A DNA stretch of 64,000 nt from Nocardiopsis ansamitocini (GCF_030268225.1 NZ_BSQG01000004.1:372001-436000), one strand, 5' to 3'. Positions 16,010 to 24,988 are shown, counted from the first letter of the stretch. Notes: generated by a model not told the origin, from the sequence alone. Made by a program: numbers and translations.

Positions 16010-17284
16010 ATGGCCCTCCCTTTCTCCCCCGCACCCGGCTCCCGGCACGACGGCCTGCGCAGCCGGGCCTTTCGGCTGCTGTTGCTGGCCACCGTGGCGA
16101 GCTTCAGCGGGTACGCGATGTTGTTGCCGTTGGTCCCGTTGTGGGCGGTCCGGGGCGGCGCGGGTGAGATCGGGGCCGGCGCGACAACGGCGGTCTTCAT
16201 GCTCACCACCGTCGCGATGCAGCTGGGGATGCCGTGGCTGTTGGCGCGCGGGGGCTACCGGTGGACGTTCGTGACCGGGTCGCTGCTGTTGGGCTTGCCC
16301 ACCGCACTCGTGGGTCTGTCCTTTGACCTCGTCCCCCTGCTGGTGGTCGCGGCCGTGCGCGGCGTGGGATTCGGCATGGTGACCGTGGTGGGATCGGCGC
16401 TGGCCGCCCGGCTGGTGCCGCCCGGGCAGATCGGCCGCGCCGCGGGCTACTACGGAATGGCGGTGGGGGCCCCGCTCCTGGTCGTCCTCCCTGCAGGAGT
16501 GTGGCTGAGCCTGAACGTGGGCTTCTGGGTACCGTTCCTCGCCGCGACGCTGGCACCGCTCCTGGGCGCGGTGGCCGCGGCGGCGATCCGGCTCGACGTC
16601 CGTGGCGATGCCGACCGGGCCGGACGGGACGGACAGCGCGCCGACGGCCGCACGGTGCTGCGGCTGTGGGGGACGCTTGCCGCCCCCCTGGTGGCGATGC
16701 TGGTGCTGGCGGTCGCCTCCAGTGCCGTGGTCACTTTCCTGGCCATCCCCTTGGCGGCCGCACCGTGGGTGGCGACGGCCGGACTGCTGGGGTACAGCGC
16801 TGCCGTACTGGTGGGCCGCTGGGCGGCGGGGCTGGCCAACGACCGGGGGCCCGGGCGGTCGCTGCTGGTGGCCGGCGCGCTGGGGGCGTCGTCGGGGATG
16901 ATCCTGCTGGCGTGGGCGCTGTGGCCGGCAGGCCAGGGGTGGAGCGGGCCGGGGGCCGTGGCCGTGACGTTGGTGATCGTGGGAGCGGTGCTGTTCGGTG
17001 CGGGGTTCGGCGGCGTGCAGAACGAAACCATGGTGCTGATGTTTCGCCGGTCGGGTCCGGCGGAGTACGGCACCGCCAGTGCGGCCTGGAACATCGGGTT
17101 CGACGCCGGGACCGGCGTCGGCGCCCTGGGGCTGGGGGTGGTCGCCCAGACCCTGGGCTACGGTCCGGCGTTCGCGGTGGCGGCCGTGGCCGCCACCGCC
17201 TGCCTGCCCGTGGCGCTGTCGCTTGCCCGCCGCACCGGACGCGGCGGGTCGGCACCGTCAGCGGCCGACGGCGGCGCGTACTAG
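16010..17284 (+). CDS. MFS transporter
   Basis: 424 residues with about 12 hydrophobic helices and a charged central loop (RLDVRGDADRAGRDGQRADG) between the two halves, the layout of a major-facilitator carrier. FRLLLLATVASFSGYAMLLPLVPLW opens the first helix. The substrate cannot be told; generic drug or metabolite efflux is likely. It starts at ATG 16010 and is divergent from the membrane-anchored protein. No regulator is adjacent. Confidence 0.85.
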   Translation: MALPFSPAPGSRHDGLRSRAFRLLLLATVASFSGYAMLLPLVPLWAVRGGAGEIGAGATTAVFMLTTVAMQLGMPWLLARGGYRWTFVTGSLLLGLPTALVGLSFDLVPLLVVAAVRGVGFGMVTVVGSALAARLVPPGQIGRAAGYYGMAVGAPLLVVLPAGVWLSLNVGFWVPFLAATLAPLLGAVAAAAIRLDVRGDADRAGRDGQRADGRTVLRLWGTLAAPLVAMLVLAVASSAVVTFLAIPLAAAPWVATAGLLGYSAAVLVGRWAAGLANDRGPGRSLLVAGALGASSGMILLAWALWPAGQGWSGPGAVAVTLVIVGAVLFGAGFGGVQNETMVLMFRRSGPAEYGTASAAWNIGFDAGTGVGALGLGVVAQTLGYGPAFAVAAVAATACLPVALSLARRTGRGGSAPSAADGGAY

Positions 17285-17573
17285 CCGCAACACCTGTGCC
17301 TTGCGCCATGTAGGGGCACCGACGGGCGTCGAGCGCCCGCGCCGACGACCGCGGGCCCAGCCGGGCCGTCCTGAGCACCGGCCGTGCCGTTGCCGAACCG
17401 GCCGCTCGCCACGGTGCGACCACCGCCCCGCCTTCCGAAAGGACCGTCGGGCACCGGCCACGACACGGTCGTGCGTAAGGGGCGCGATCGCGCCGTCGAG
17501 TAGGCGGAGCCGTGAGCGGGCCGAAGCATCGAGCGTTGTGGACCGCGCATCCGGCGCCGGCCGGCGGCAGTGG

Positions 17574-18194
17574 TCACGCACTGGCCGACGGCGGGGTCGA
17601 GGAGTCGGCGCCTGAACCACGCAGACCGCGAGTAAGCAGTCCGACCATGTGGCGGGGGTTGTACCGGGCGTCGGTCTCGTGTCCGATGCAGAGGTTCCCG
17701 ATTCCGCGCATCAATTCGTAGGCGTCCACACCGGATGCGATCTGGCCGGAGCTTTCGGCAGCGTCCAACAGCTCCGCGCACACCGGAACGAGCCGATCGA
17801 GGAAGTACGCGTGCAGTCGTTGGAATCCGGTGTCGTCCGAGCCCAGCGCGTCGGCGAGACCGTGCTTGGTGATGACGAAGTCGACGAACTGGTCGACCCA
17901 CGCAAGGAGCGCGTCGAGAGGCGAAGCCGCCTCGGTGAGCAGTCGGGGGCCCGCAGCCGCACATGCCTCCACCTGGTGCCCGTACACCTCGACGACCAAC
18001 TCGGTACGGGTCGGGAAGTGCCGGTAGATGGTTCCCAGGCCGACGCCCGCTTCCGCCGCGATCTCACGGATCGGCGCGTCGACGCCCGAAGCCGCGAAGA
18101 CAGCGGCGGCAGCGTCGAGAAGCCTTCGCTCGTTTCGCTGCGCATCGGCGCGCCGAGCCCGACGCGGGGATGTCGCCGATCCCTGTTCTGTCAT
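17574..18194 (-). CDS. TetR-family repressor of the adjacent hydrolase/SDR pair
   Basis: 206 residues. The N-terminal helix-turn-helix spans about residues 22-68, with IREIAAEAGVGLGTIYRHFPTRTEL typical of the family, and a helical ligand domain follows. It is divergent from the alpha/beta-hydrolase gene. The 265-bp spacer holds repeated GGAAC/TCCG half-sites, including a perfect palindrome in the promoter, which I infer are its operators. The likely inducer is a substrate of the hydrolase or the SDR. Confidence 0.9.
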   Translation of the reverse strand: MTEQGSATSPRRARRADAQRNERRLLDAAAAVFAASGVDAPIREIAAEAGVGLGTIYRHFPTRTELVVEVYGHQVEACAAAGPRLLTEAASPLDALLAWVDQFVDFVITKHGLADALGSDDTGFQRLHAYFLDRLVPVCAELLDAAESSGQIASGVDAYELMRGIGNLCIGHETDARYNPRHMVGLLTRGLRGSGADSSTPPSASA

Positions 18195-18330
18195 CTGGAT
18201 AGTCCCTAAGGGGCCTTGGTGTCGTGGAACGCCTTCCGCACCGCAGGTTACTGGAACGGCGATCCGTTACGAGTGGAGTCGGCCGGACCTCGTCTGCCAT
18301 CGGCCCATCCGACGATGCCCCGGAGAGCCT

Positions 18331-18381
18331 TTGACAATCCGGAACAATGTTCCGTATCGTCTTTACCGGAACACTGATCCG
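18331..18381 (+). promoter_or_regulatory. Hydrolase/SDR promoter with embedded TetR operators
   Basis: TTGACA (18331-18336) and TATCGT (18355-18360) are spaced by 18 bases, and a perfect palindrome CGGAACA-A-TGTTCCG (18340-18354) fills the spacer. A second copy with one mismatch, CGGAACA-C-TGATCCG, lies at 18367-18381. Weaker copies occur at 18252-18266 and 18225-18239, nearer the tetR start, so both directions could be repressed. Confidence 0.75.
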
Positions 18382-18459
18382 TTAAAGCCCGGCCGCGAGC
18401 CGGCCGCGGCGTTGCGACGGCGGCGCCGGCCGCACCACTCCACAAGAGGAACCACTTCC

Positions 18460-19419
18460 ATGAGCTACACCGGCTACACCCGCAACCCCGTGCCCGCTTC
18501 GGCGGTACTGTCCCTTGCCCCGGTGACACTGCCGACCCCGGATCGCGCCGTCGATCTGGAACTGCGCGTCTCGGCGCCGGTGTCCGGCGCGGGCCTGCCC
18601 ATCGTCCTGCTGTCGCACGGACACGGACCGTCGAACTTCCTGTCGTCGCTGTACGGCTACGGACCACTGGGGAACTTCCTTGCTGCGCACGGCTTCGTGG
18701 TGCTCCATCCCACGCACCTGGACTCGGCGACGCTCGGTCTGCGCGACGCCGACGACCCCGAAGCACCGCTGTACTGGCGCACACGAACCACGGACATGTC
18801 GTTCATCCTCGATCACCTCGACGATGTCGAGAAGGCACTGCCCCAGCTGCGAGGACGCACCGATCCAGGCAGGATCGCCGTCGTCGGGCACTCGATGGGC
18901 GGGTTCACGGCGAGCCTGCTGCTGGGCGCCCGCACCGTCGACCCGACGAACGGATCGGAACTCGATCTCGCCGACCCCCGCTTCACGGCCGGTGTCGTGA
19001 TGTCCGCGCCCGGCAGGGGCGGTGACTCGCTGAGCGAGTACGCCAAGGAGCACTACCCCATCCTCTCGGGCACCGAGTTCTCCCACATGGATGCTCCCGC
19101 ACTCGTCATCGGGGGTGTCGAAGACGTCTCGACCCACCTGACCGTCCGCGGCCCCGAGTGGTACACCGACGCCTACGCGCTCTCCCCCGGCCGCAAAGCG
19201 CTGCTCCGACTCTTCGGTGCGGGGCACGCCCTCGGGGGCGTGTCCGGCTACGACGCCGCCGAAGCGTCGGACGAGAACCCGGAACTGGCCGATGCGGCCC
19301 TGTGGCTCACCTGGGCTTTCCTGTGCACCGAGCTGGGCCTGGACGAACACGCCTGGGACTTCGCCAGCAACGCGCTCACAAGCGCACCCGCCCCGCTCGG
19401 ACGAATCGAGTCCAGGTGA
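18460..19419 (+). CDS. Alpha/beta-hydrolase (PAF-acetylhydrolase/dienelactone-hydrolase-like)
   Basis: 319 residues from ATG 18460, with AAGAGGAA upstream. The oxyanion region is LLSHGHGPSNF, the nucleophile elbow GHSMGG has Ser145, an acid follows in VIGGVEDVSTH, and the catalytic His lies in GAGHALGG, all in the correct order. No signal peptide, so it acts in the cytoplasm. The ester or lactone substrate is unknown. It is co-transcribed with the SDR gene 37 bp downstream and controlled from the operator-filled promoter upstream. Confidence 0.85.
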   Translation: MSYTGYTRNPVPASAVLSLAPVTLPTPDRAVDLELRVSAPVSGAGLPIVLLSHGHGPSNFLSSLYGYGPLGNFLAAHGFVVLHPTHLDSATLGLRDADDPEAPLYWRTRTTDMSFILDHLDDVEKALPQLRGRTDPGRIAVVGHSMGGFTASLLLGARTVDPTNGSELDLADPRFTAGVVMSAPGRGGDSLSEYAKEHYPILSGTEFSHMDAPALVIGGVEDVSTHLTVRGPEWYTDAYALSPGRKALLRLFGAGHALGGVSGYDAAEASDENPELADAALWLTWAFLCTELGLDEHAWDFASNALTSAPAPLGRIESR

Positions 19420-19456
19420 CACACGACGGGCCCGCAGGCAACGAGAGGAACAAGCA

Positions 19457-20227
19457 ATGCTCGACAACGGGACTTCCGACGACAACCGCCCCGACGGCGC
19501 ACCCGGCCGCCTGGCGACGACCGCCCTGATCACCGGAGCCGCACACGGGATCGGCGAAGAGGTCGCCCGACAGCTGAGCCGGCTCGGAACACGCGTGGTC
19601 GTCTCCGCGCGCAACCCCGTCGACGCGGCTGCCGCCGTCGAACGCGTCGACGGAGCCGAGGCCCTGCCCGTGGGACTGGACATCTCCGACCAGGAGTCGG
19701 TCGACACGGCAGCCGCAGCGTTCGCCGCCCGCTGGGCGCACCTCGACATCCTGATCAACAACGCAGCCGCCCACCCCGACAGGGACGAGACGCCCTCCCG
19801 GGCGAACCTCGCGATCGCCACTGACGCTTTTCAGGTGACGCTGTTCGGAACATGGCGGACGACGCAGGCATTCCTGCCCCTGCTGCGCCGGTCGAACCAT
19901 CCCCGGATCGTCAACGTCAGCTCGGGCGCAGGATCGCACACCGACGAACGGTACGGCTTTCCCGTGTTCGGCGGCACGGCTGCGACCCACGCGATCAGCA
20001 AGGCGGCACTCAACGCTTTCACCGCTGTCCTGGCGGCCGAGCTGGCCGACACTCCCGTGATCGTGAACGCGGTCTGCCCTGGCGTGACGGCGACGGTGCC
20101 CGGCGCCGAGGCGTTCGGTGCGCGCCCGGTCGAGGAAAGCGCTCCGGGGGTCGTCTGGGCCGCGACCCTGCCCGACGACGGTCCGCGGGGCGGCTTCTTC
20201 CGCGACGCCCAGCCCCTCGGCTGGTAG
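19457..20227 (+). CDS. Short-chain dehydrogenase/reductase with altered active-site Tyr
   Basis: 256 residues from ATG 19457 (GAGAGGAA ribosome site). Classical SDR features: cofactor motif TGAAHGIG (residues 26-33), NNAA (101-104), catalytic Ser in NVSSGAG (153-159) and PGVTAT after the sheet. The catalytic YxxxK reads H178-A-I-S-K182, so the conserved Tyr is His. Other residues, including the Lys, are kept. The enzyme may be inactive, use His, or bind ligand only. Second gene of the TetR-controlled pair. Confidence 0.8.
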   Translation: MLDNGTSDDNRPDGAPGRLATTALITGAAHGIGEEVARQLSRLGTRVVVSARNPVDAAAAVERVDGAEALPVGLDISDQESVDTAAAAFAARWAHLDILINNAAAHPDRDETPSRANLAIATDAFQVTLFGTWRTTQAFLPLLRRSNHPRIVNVSSGAGSHTDERYGFPVFGGTAATHAISKAALNAFTAVLAAELADTPVIVNAVCPGVTATVPGAEAFGARPVEESAPGVVWAATLPDDGPRGGFFRDAQPLGW

Positions 20228-20339
20228 ATCCGGTCCCGACCCCGTTCGGAGCCGGCGTGGAAAGCGCGGTCGTCGCATGGCCGCGCCTTCCCGACGATCG
20301 AGTTCCTGCCCCGGATCGGGCGGCACCGGCCCGTTTTGC

Positions 20340-20669
20340 GACGCGCCGACACACCCGTTCCCGCACCCCCCGGTGGTGCGCGCGGCGTGGCGTTCCGGCC
20401 CGAGCAGGTCCTTCACCCTCCAGATGATCGTCTCGATCCTCTGGCGCGGCCAGGAGGGGGACCGGCCGTCGTCGGGTTCGTCCTTGCGTGCCGGCCCGAT
20501 GAACACGTGCCCCGGATCCGCAGCGGCCTTCTCGGCCCCGGCCCCGGCACATCCCTCATCGTCCACGGCCGGGCACTGCCCGGGTCCGATGGGGATGACG
20601 TTGAACACGTGCGGGGCCTGTTCGCGTTCGGGTGCGGGGTCTCCCACCAGGTCGAAACGGCATTGACCG
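20340..20669 (-). pseudogene. Relic of an IS982-like transposase
   Basis: On the minus strand, a frame from about 20669 to 20366 gives GDPAPEREQ, then GPGQCPAVDDEGCAGAGAEK, FIGPARKDEP and PRQRIETIIWRVKDLLGPER. This follows the order of IS982/DDE transposases (ADPKxGERE, DKGYAGxEFE, RPARKDE, RQRIExIxWTLKxQLGLERHG). After the HAARTTGG segment homology shifts by one frame (VRERVCRRV) to about 20340 and fades. Neither ends nor terminal repeats are recognisable, and the start is missing, so it is dead. The original element would have been about 1 kb. Confidence 0.65.
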
Positions 20670-20794
20670 GCCCGATCGCGGCGATGGACGGGACCGGGGC
20701 AGGGGAAGGTGTGAACCGGGAGACCGTGGGGGTTTCCTCATCCCTTCAGGGGGAAGAGTCCGGTCGCCCCTCCCCCTCCTCTAAGGAAACCCCT

Positions 20795-21748
20795 GTGACG
20801 GCCACCCCCATCGCCTCCCGGACCGCCGAGGCCATCGACACCTACCGGACCGGCGAACTCACCACGCTCGGGGCCGACGGCACCCCGCTGACCTGGCCAA
20901 CCGCCGTCTGGCGGCACCCGGACGACACACTACTCATCACCACGTCCCTGGCCTACGCACAGAAGGCGCTCAACGTCCGACGCGACGGGCGCGTGTCGGT
21001 GCTCTTCTCCGACCCCACCGGCAGCGGCCGCGCCGACCTGCCCCAGGTGTTCGTCAGCGGGACCGCCACCTGCCCCGAGGAGATCCTGACCGGTCCCGGC
21101 GAGGCGGCCGATTACTGGCGCAGGCTCTTCGAACGCCAGCCGCACAGTCTGGGATACGTCCGGGCGCCGGGACGGTGGCTCATGGACTGGTACTACATGA
21201 GGTTGTCCATCACCATCACGCCCGACCGGGTGGAGACGCGGATCCCCCTCACCGAGCAACTCGCCGCCGGACCAGTCCCCGGCCAGGACCCCGCTCAGGG
21301 AACGGAAACCGGTTCCGGGCCGCTCGGCGCCGACCTGGTGGCACGTTTCCCGAGCGGGGTCCTGGGGGTCCGGGACGCCTCCGGAGCGCCGCTGCTGGCG
21401 CGCGTGCGCCCCAGGGCCACCGACGCCGGATTCGTCGTCGAGGCGGACGTCCCCGAGGGCGCCGTCCCCGGGAAGGCATCCCTGCTCGTGCACCGGCACG
21501 ACGAGCACCTCAACGGCATGCACAACGCCCTGGTCCGGGGTGAGCTGCACATGGACGGGGAGCAATGGGTGCTGGTGCCCAGCAAGGTCATCGAACCGAT
21601 GGGGGCCGGCAACCGCAGCAGCGCGGTCCGCATCCTGCGGGACGCCCGCCGGTCCACGAACCGGTACCTGGAGCGGCGGGGACTCGACCGGCCCAGGATC
21701 GAGTGGGGCCAGTTCCAGGAGCTGTTCTCCAAGAGCTCCCCCGCCTAG
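20795..21748 (+). CDS. Pyridoxamine-5'-phosphate-oxidase-like (FMN split-barrel) protein
   Basis: 317 residues from GTG 20795, with AAGGAAA 7 bases upstream. The N-terminal half (residues about 5-130) is a flavin split barrel: TYRTGELTTLGADGTPLTWPTAVW, then ALNVRRDGRVSVLFSDPTG and VFVSGTATC, as in PPOX proteins that bind FMN or F420. The second half is a less familiar domain (DLVARFPSGVLGVRDASGAPLLARVRP) with HRHDEHLNGMHNALVRGEL, which looks like a repeat of the barrel. The substrate is unknown. A very stable hairpin follows. Confidence 0.8.
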   Translation: MTATPIASRTAEAIDTYRTGELTTLGADGTPLTWPTAVWRHPDDTLLITTSLAYAQKALNVRRDGRVSVLFSDPTGSGRADLPQVFVSGTATCPEEILTGPGEAADYWRRLFERQPHSLGYVRAPGRWLMDWYYMRLSITITPDRVETRIPLTEQLAAGPVPGQDPAQGTETGSGPLGADLVARFPSGVLGVRDASGAPLLARVRPRATDAGFVVEADVPEGAVPGKASLLVHRHDEHLNGMHNALVRGELHMDGEQWVLVPSKVIEPMGAGNRSSAVRILRDARRSTNRYLERRGLDRPRIEWGQFQELFSKSSPA

Positions 21749-21787
21749 ATCGTTGATGGGGGTTTGGAGGCGCCTCCTGCTGGACGC

Positions 21788-21840
21788 GGCGAAGGGCGTC
21801 AAGGTCGGTCTTCACATACCGATCCTTGACGCCCTTCGCC
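21788..21840. terminator. Strong bidirectional terminator
   Basis: A 22-bp stem with a single bulged base: arms start GGCGAAGGGCGTCAAGG (21788-21804) and end CCTTGACGCCCTTCGCC (21824-21840), with TCGGT/ACCGA extending inward to a loop of about 8 bases. It sits between two converging stops. Confidence 0.9.
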
Positions 21841-21873
21841 ATAGAAGCAGTTCAGGAATCTCCCCTCAATGAT

Positions 21874-23148
21874 CTAGGCGCAGTACTGCGCCTGCTTGCC
21901 GATCACCCGCTGCGGGCAGTCGGCGTACTCGACGAGTTCGAGCACGGCCCCGCGGTTGCGGCTGGTCTCGCGGTTGATGATGGAACCGGGCGGGTAGAAG
22001 CCGCCGCCGCTGGCGCCGCCCGGGTACATCTCGTAGGTGAACGCGAAGATCTTCTGGTTGGCCCAGAGCCAGTCGGTGCTGGACCCGTCGGTGATGTAGA
22101 GGTCGCTGGACTGCTGGGGGGTGTAGCCGTTGAGGGCGGCCATACGGCGGCCGAGGGCGGCGTGGGTGTCGTAGTCGTCGCGGGTCATGCCGGTCGCGGT
22201 CTCGGCGTAGGTGTAGCCGTAGGGCCACAGGATGAGCTGTCCGTAGGTGTGGAAGTCGATGGAGACGCGGATCTGCTGCTTTCCGCCCACGACCCGGCCG
22301 CGCACGAAGTTGGACAGCGCCCTGACCTCGGGCGACGACTCGGCTCGGGGGCCGCGGTAGGTCGTGCTGGAGGGGCTGCCGGAGGAGCCGTTGCAGCACC
22401 CCCACAAGTAGGCGAAGTTGCGGTTGAGGTCGGTGCCCACCGCGGTGGTTCCGGAATTGGGTTGGCGGTTCTTGCGCCAGCTGCGGTAGGAGCCGGTGGC
22501 GATGTCGTACTCGCTGCCGTCGGGATTGAGGCTGGGCAGGACCCAGATCTCACGGCTGTTGAGCAGCCGCGTGATCTGGGCGTCGTTGCCGTAGCCGTCG
22601 CTGAGCAGGTCGATGAGGTAGAGGCCCATCTCGACCGTCAGGTGCTCGCGGGCGTGCAACTGGTGGAAGAAGAGGACCTCGGGCTCGTTCTGATCGGTTG
22701 CGACATTGGCGCTGATCTTGACGGCGAGGAGGTTGCGGCCCTCATGGGAGGTACCGAAGGTGGTCTTGCGCACGAGAGTGGGGTGGTCGGCCACGGCCTT
22801 GTCGATCCTGGCGACCATTTCGGCGTAGTTGTGGTACGCCGAGTCACTGGGGGGGAAGTCCAGGGTCCGCAGGAGCGGGCTGACCTCGAAGCCCAGGGCC
22901 TCGATCGCCCTGACCTCGGCAGAGGTCGCTGTGATCTGCACGGAGCCGGTGTCGACCCCGTCGATGGCCGCGCCCGTGCGGGCCACCTCGGTGCGCTCCG
23001 CTGCGGTCGCGGGGCCGTCCACGCGGTACTGCGCCGGGGGGCCGGGGCGGGCCGCGCCGTCCTCGGCGTGGGCTCCGGCGGTAGCACCGCCGGAGAGCAC
23101 TAACGCCGCGAGGGTGAGTGCCGTGAGCAGTCTTCGTCGTCCGTTCAC
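21874..23148 (-). CDS. Secreted zinc carboxypeptidase (M14 family)
   Basis: 424 residues from GTG 23148, chosen because GGAGG lies 5 bases upstream. A signal peptide ([20 protein letters not shown]) is followed by an activation-like segment and an M14 catalytic domain. Zinc ligands are His165 and Glu168 in HAREHL and His300 in SIDFHTYG; the general base is Glu373 in FTYEMYP. Substrate-side residues [15 protein letters not shown] and GTDLNRNF are intact. The family cleaves C-terminal residues from peptides, here outside the cell. Single-gene unit. Confidence 0.95.
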   Translation of the reverse strand: MNGRRRLLTALTLAALVLSGGATAGAHAEDGAARPGPPAQYRVDGPATAAERTEVARTGAAIDGVDTGSVQITATSAEVRAIEALGFEVSPLLRTLDFPPSDSAYHNYAEMVARIDKAVADHPTLVRKTTFGTSHEGRNLLAVKISANVATDQNEPEVLFFHQLHAREHLTVEMGLYLIDLLSDGYGNDAQITRLLNSREIWVLPSLNPDGSEYDIATGSYRSWRKNRQPNSGTTAVGTDLNRNFAYLWGCCNGSSGSPSSTTYRGPRAESSPEVRALSNFVRGRVVGGKQQIRVSIDFHTYGQLILWPYGYTYAETATGMTRDDYDTHAALGRRMAALNGYTPQQSSDLYITDGSSTDWLWANQKIFAFTYEMYPGGASGGGFYPPGSIINRETSRNRGAVLELVEYADCPQRVIGKQAQYCA

Positions 23149-23204
23149 CAATGCCTCCAAGAAGCGGGGGTGGGAGGGCGGAGCCCGCACGTGGACTTCG
23201 CCTC

Positions 23205-23240
23205 CTTATTGACGGACGAGCACCCAGGGGTGTCAATAAG
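23205..23240 (-). promoter_or_regulatory. Carboxypeptidase promoter region with inverted repeat
   Basis: A perfect 9-bp inverted repeat, CTTATTGAC (23205-23213) and GTCAATAAG (23232-23240), separated by 18 bases. The right arm contains TTGACA on the minus strand (23236-23231), a consensus -35, and another TTGACA lies at 23254-23249. The left arm overlaps the expected -10. The binding protein is unknown. Confidence 0.55.
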
Positions 23241-23315
23241 TAACACAATGTCAACATATTGCGCTTTTATGCCTCCGGGCACGTAACTGCCCGGGTCCGA
23301 CCCCCGAGACGATGT

Positions 23316-23341
23316 GGGGCTGACCGATAGCGGCCAGCCCC
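23316..23341 (-). terminator. Terminator of the rhaB transcript
   Basis: Arms GGGGCTG (23316-23322) and CAGCCCC (23335-23341) with three more bases paired inward except for one mismatch, 13 bp past the rhaB stop. Confidence 0.55.
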
Positions 23342-23354
23342 GTTTAGCGGACGG

Positions 23355-24809
23355 CTACTCCCAGCCGATGCGCGCCGCCGCCGCGGCCCAGTCCGCCTCC
23401 GCGCCGCGGGGCTCGTAGCGGCGCACCTCCTGGGTGGCGGCGATCAGCGCGCGCATTCCGGCCAGGTCGCCGACCAGGCCGGCTGCCCGCGCCTGGACCA
23501 TGACGTTGCCGATGGCGGTGGCCTCGACCGGCCCGGCGAGCACGGGCAGTCCCAGGGCGTCGGCGGTGAGTTGGCACAGCAGGGCGTTGCGCGCCCCTCC
23601 TCCGACGATGTGCACCACTCGCAGGTCGCGTCCGGTGAGCACAGCGGCGGTGCGCAGCGTACGCCGGTGGGCCAGGGCCAGGCTCTCCAGGATGCAGCGC
23701 AGGACGGCCGCGCGGCCCCGGGGCGGGGTCTGGCCGGTTTCCCGGCAGTAGGCATCGATACGGGCGGGTATGTCACCGGGGGCGAGGAAACGCGGGTCGT
23801 CGGGGTCGACGAGGGCGGCGAAGGCCGGCGCAGCCGCCGCCCGGTCGACCAGGGCGGGGAGCGCCGCGGCGTCCAGTCCCCACGTGCGCATGCTCTCGCT
23901 GACCAGCCACAGTCCCATGACGTTGCGCAGGAAGCGGGTGGTGTCGTCCACGCCGAGCTCGTTGGTGAAGTTGGCGCGTCGAGCGCCCTCGGTGCGCAGC
24001 GGGGCGTCCAGCTCCAGCCCTGCGAGGGACCACGTTCCGCAGGAGATGTAGCCGAATTCGGGCGTGGTGGCGGGTACGCCGATGACGGCGGAGGCGGTGT
24101 CGTGGGAGGCGACCGAGACGACGGGGGTGCCGGTGAGGCCGGTGGAGCGAGCGGGATCGGCCAGTAGTTCGCCGACGGTGGTCCCCGGCTCGCGCAACGG
24201 CGGCAGCAGTGCGGGGCGCGCCCCCACGGCTTCGGCGAGTCCGGGCAGCCAGGCACGGGTGGCGGCATCCAGCATCCCGGTGGTGGAGGCGTTAGTGACC
24301 TCCGCGCCGATCTGGCCGGTCAGCCAGTAGTTGACCAGGTCGGGGACGAGCAGGAGGGTGGCGGCCGCGTCCAGTGCGGCGCTGTCGCGTGCGGCTGCCA
24401 ACTGGAACACGGTGGTGAAGGGCAGGAACTGCATGCCGGTCAGCGCGTAGAGGCGTTCGGACCCCAGTTCTTCGGCGGTCCGGGCCGCGACGCCGTCGGT
24501 GCGGGTGTCGCGGTAGTGGTGGGGCAGGCCCAGCAGCGCGCCGGTGGCGTCGAGGAGACCGTAGTCCACCGCCCAGGAGTCCACGCCCACCGACACGGGG
24601 CGGTGCCCGGCGGCCAGTCGCAGCCCCCGCAGCACTTCGCGGTACAGCCCCAGCATGTCCCAGTGCAGACCGCCGGGCAGGCGCACCGGCTCGTTGGGGA
24701 AGCGGTGCGCCTGCTCCAGGGCGAGTTCGGCACCGCCCACCCTGCCCACCACGACGCGCCCGCTGGACGCGCCGAGGTCCACCGCGGCGAAGGATCGGGG
24801 CTCGGTCAT
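23355..24809 (-). CDS. rhaB: Rhamnulokinase (RhaB)
   Basis: FGGY-family sugar kinase (EC 2.7.1.5) phosphorylating L-rhamnulose. 484 residues from ATG 24809, the usual length. ATP-site features: AAVDLGASSGRVVVG at the start, VGVDSWAVDYGLLD (catalytic-region Asp), SVASHDTASAV and VHIVGGGARNALL near the C-terminus. The gene is last in the leftward rhamnose series, after rhaI and the aldolase/dehydrogenase. A perfect 20-bp hairpin separates it from rhaEW, so its level may be set by read-through. Confidence 0.95.
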   Translation of the reverse strand: MTEPRSFAAVDLGASSGRVVVGRVGGAELALEQAHRFPNEPVRLPGGLHWDMLGLYREVLRGLRLAAGHRPVSVGVDSWAVDYGLLDATGALLGLPHHYRDTRTDGVAARTAEELGSERLYALTGMQFLPFTTVFQLAAARDSAALDAAATLLLVPDLVNYWLTGQIGAEVTNASTTGMLDAATRAWLPGLAEAVGARPALLPPLREPGTTVGELLADPARSTGLTGTPVVSVASHDTASAVIGVPATTPEFGYISCGTWSLAGLELDAPLRTEGARRANFTNELGVDDTTRFLRNVMGLWLVSESMRTWGLDAAALPALVDRAAAAPAFAALVDPDDPRFLAPGDIPARIDAYCRETGQTPPRGRAAVLRCILESLALAHRRTLRTAAVLTGRDLRVVHIVGGGARNALLCQLTADALGLPVLAGPVEATAIGNVMVQARAAGLVGDLAGMRALIAATQEVRRYEPRGAEADWAAAAARIGWE

Positions 24810-24943
24810 GCGGGGATGCCTTTCGGTCGGGCTCGGGGCGACTCCGCGGTCCGGGGCGTCCACAGTTCGCGGGCCCGGCGACCGCAGGAGTCGTGACAGG
24901 GGCGGGGTACCGCTCGGTCGACGGGGTTGGGAACCCCCTGGTG

Positions 24944-24983
24944 GGGCGGGATGCAGGAGCGGCGCCGCTCCTGCATCCCGCCC
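24944..24983 (-). terminator. Perfect hairpin between rhaEW and rhaB
   Basis: Two 20-base arms (24944-24963 and 24964-24983) are exact inverted copies with no spacer, starting 6 bp after the rhaEW stop. GGGATGCAGGAG lies in the left arm. The transcript must pass it to reach rhaB, so it is either an attenuator or an mRNA 3'-end stabiliser. Confidence 0.8.
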
Positions 24984-24988
24984 GGTGC

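Noticed and set aside
20336-20794. N-terminal extension of the PPOX-like protein
   Set aside because: Translation is meaningless and antisense to the transposase relic; GTG 20795 has a good ribosome site.
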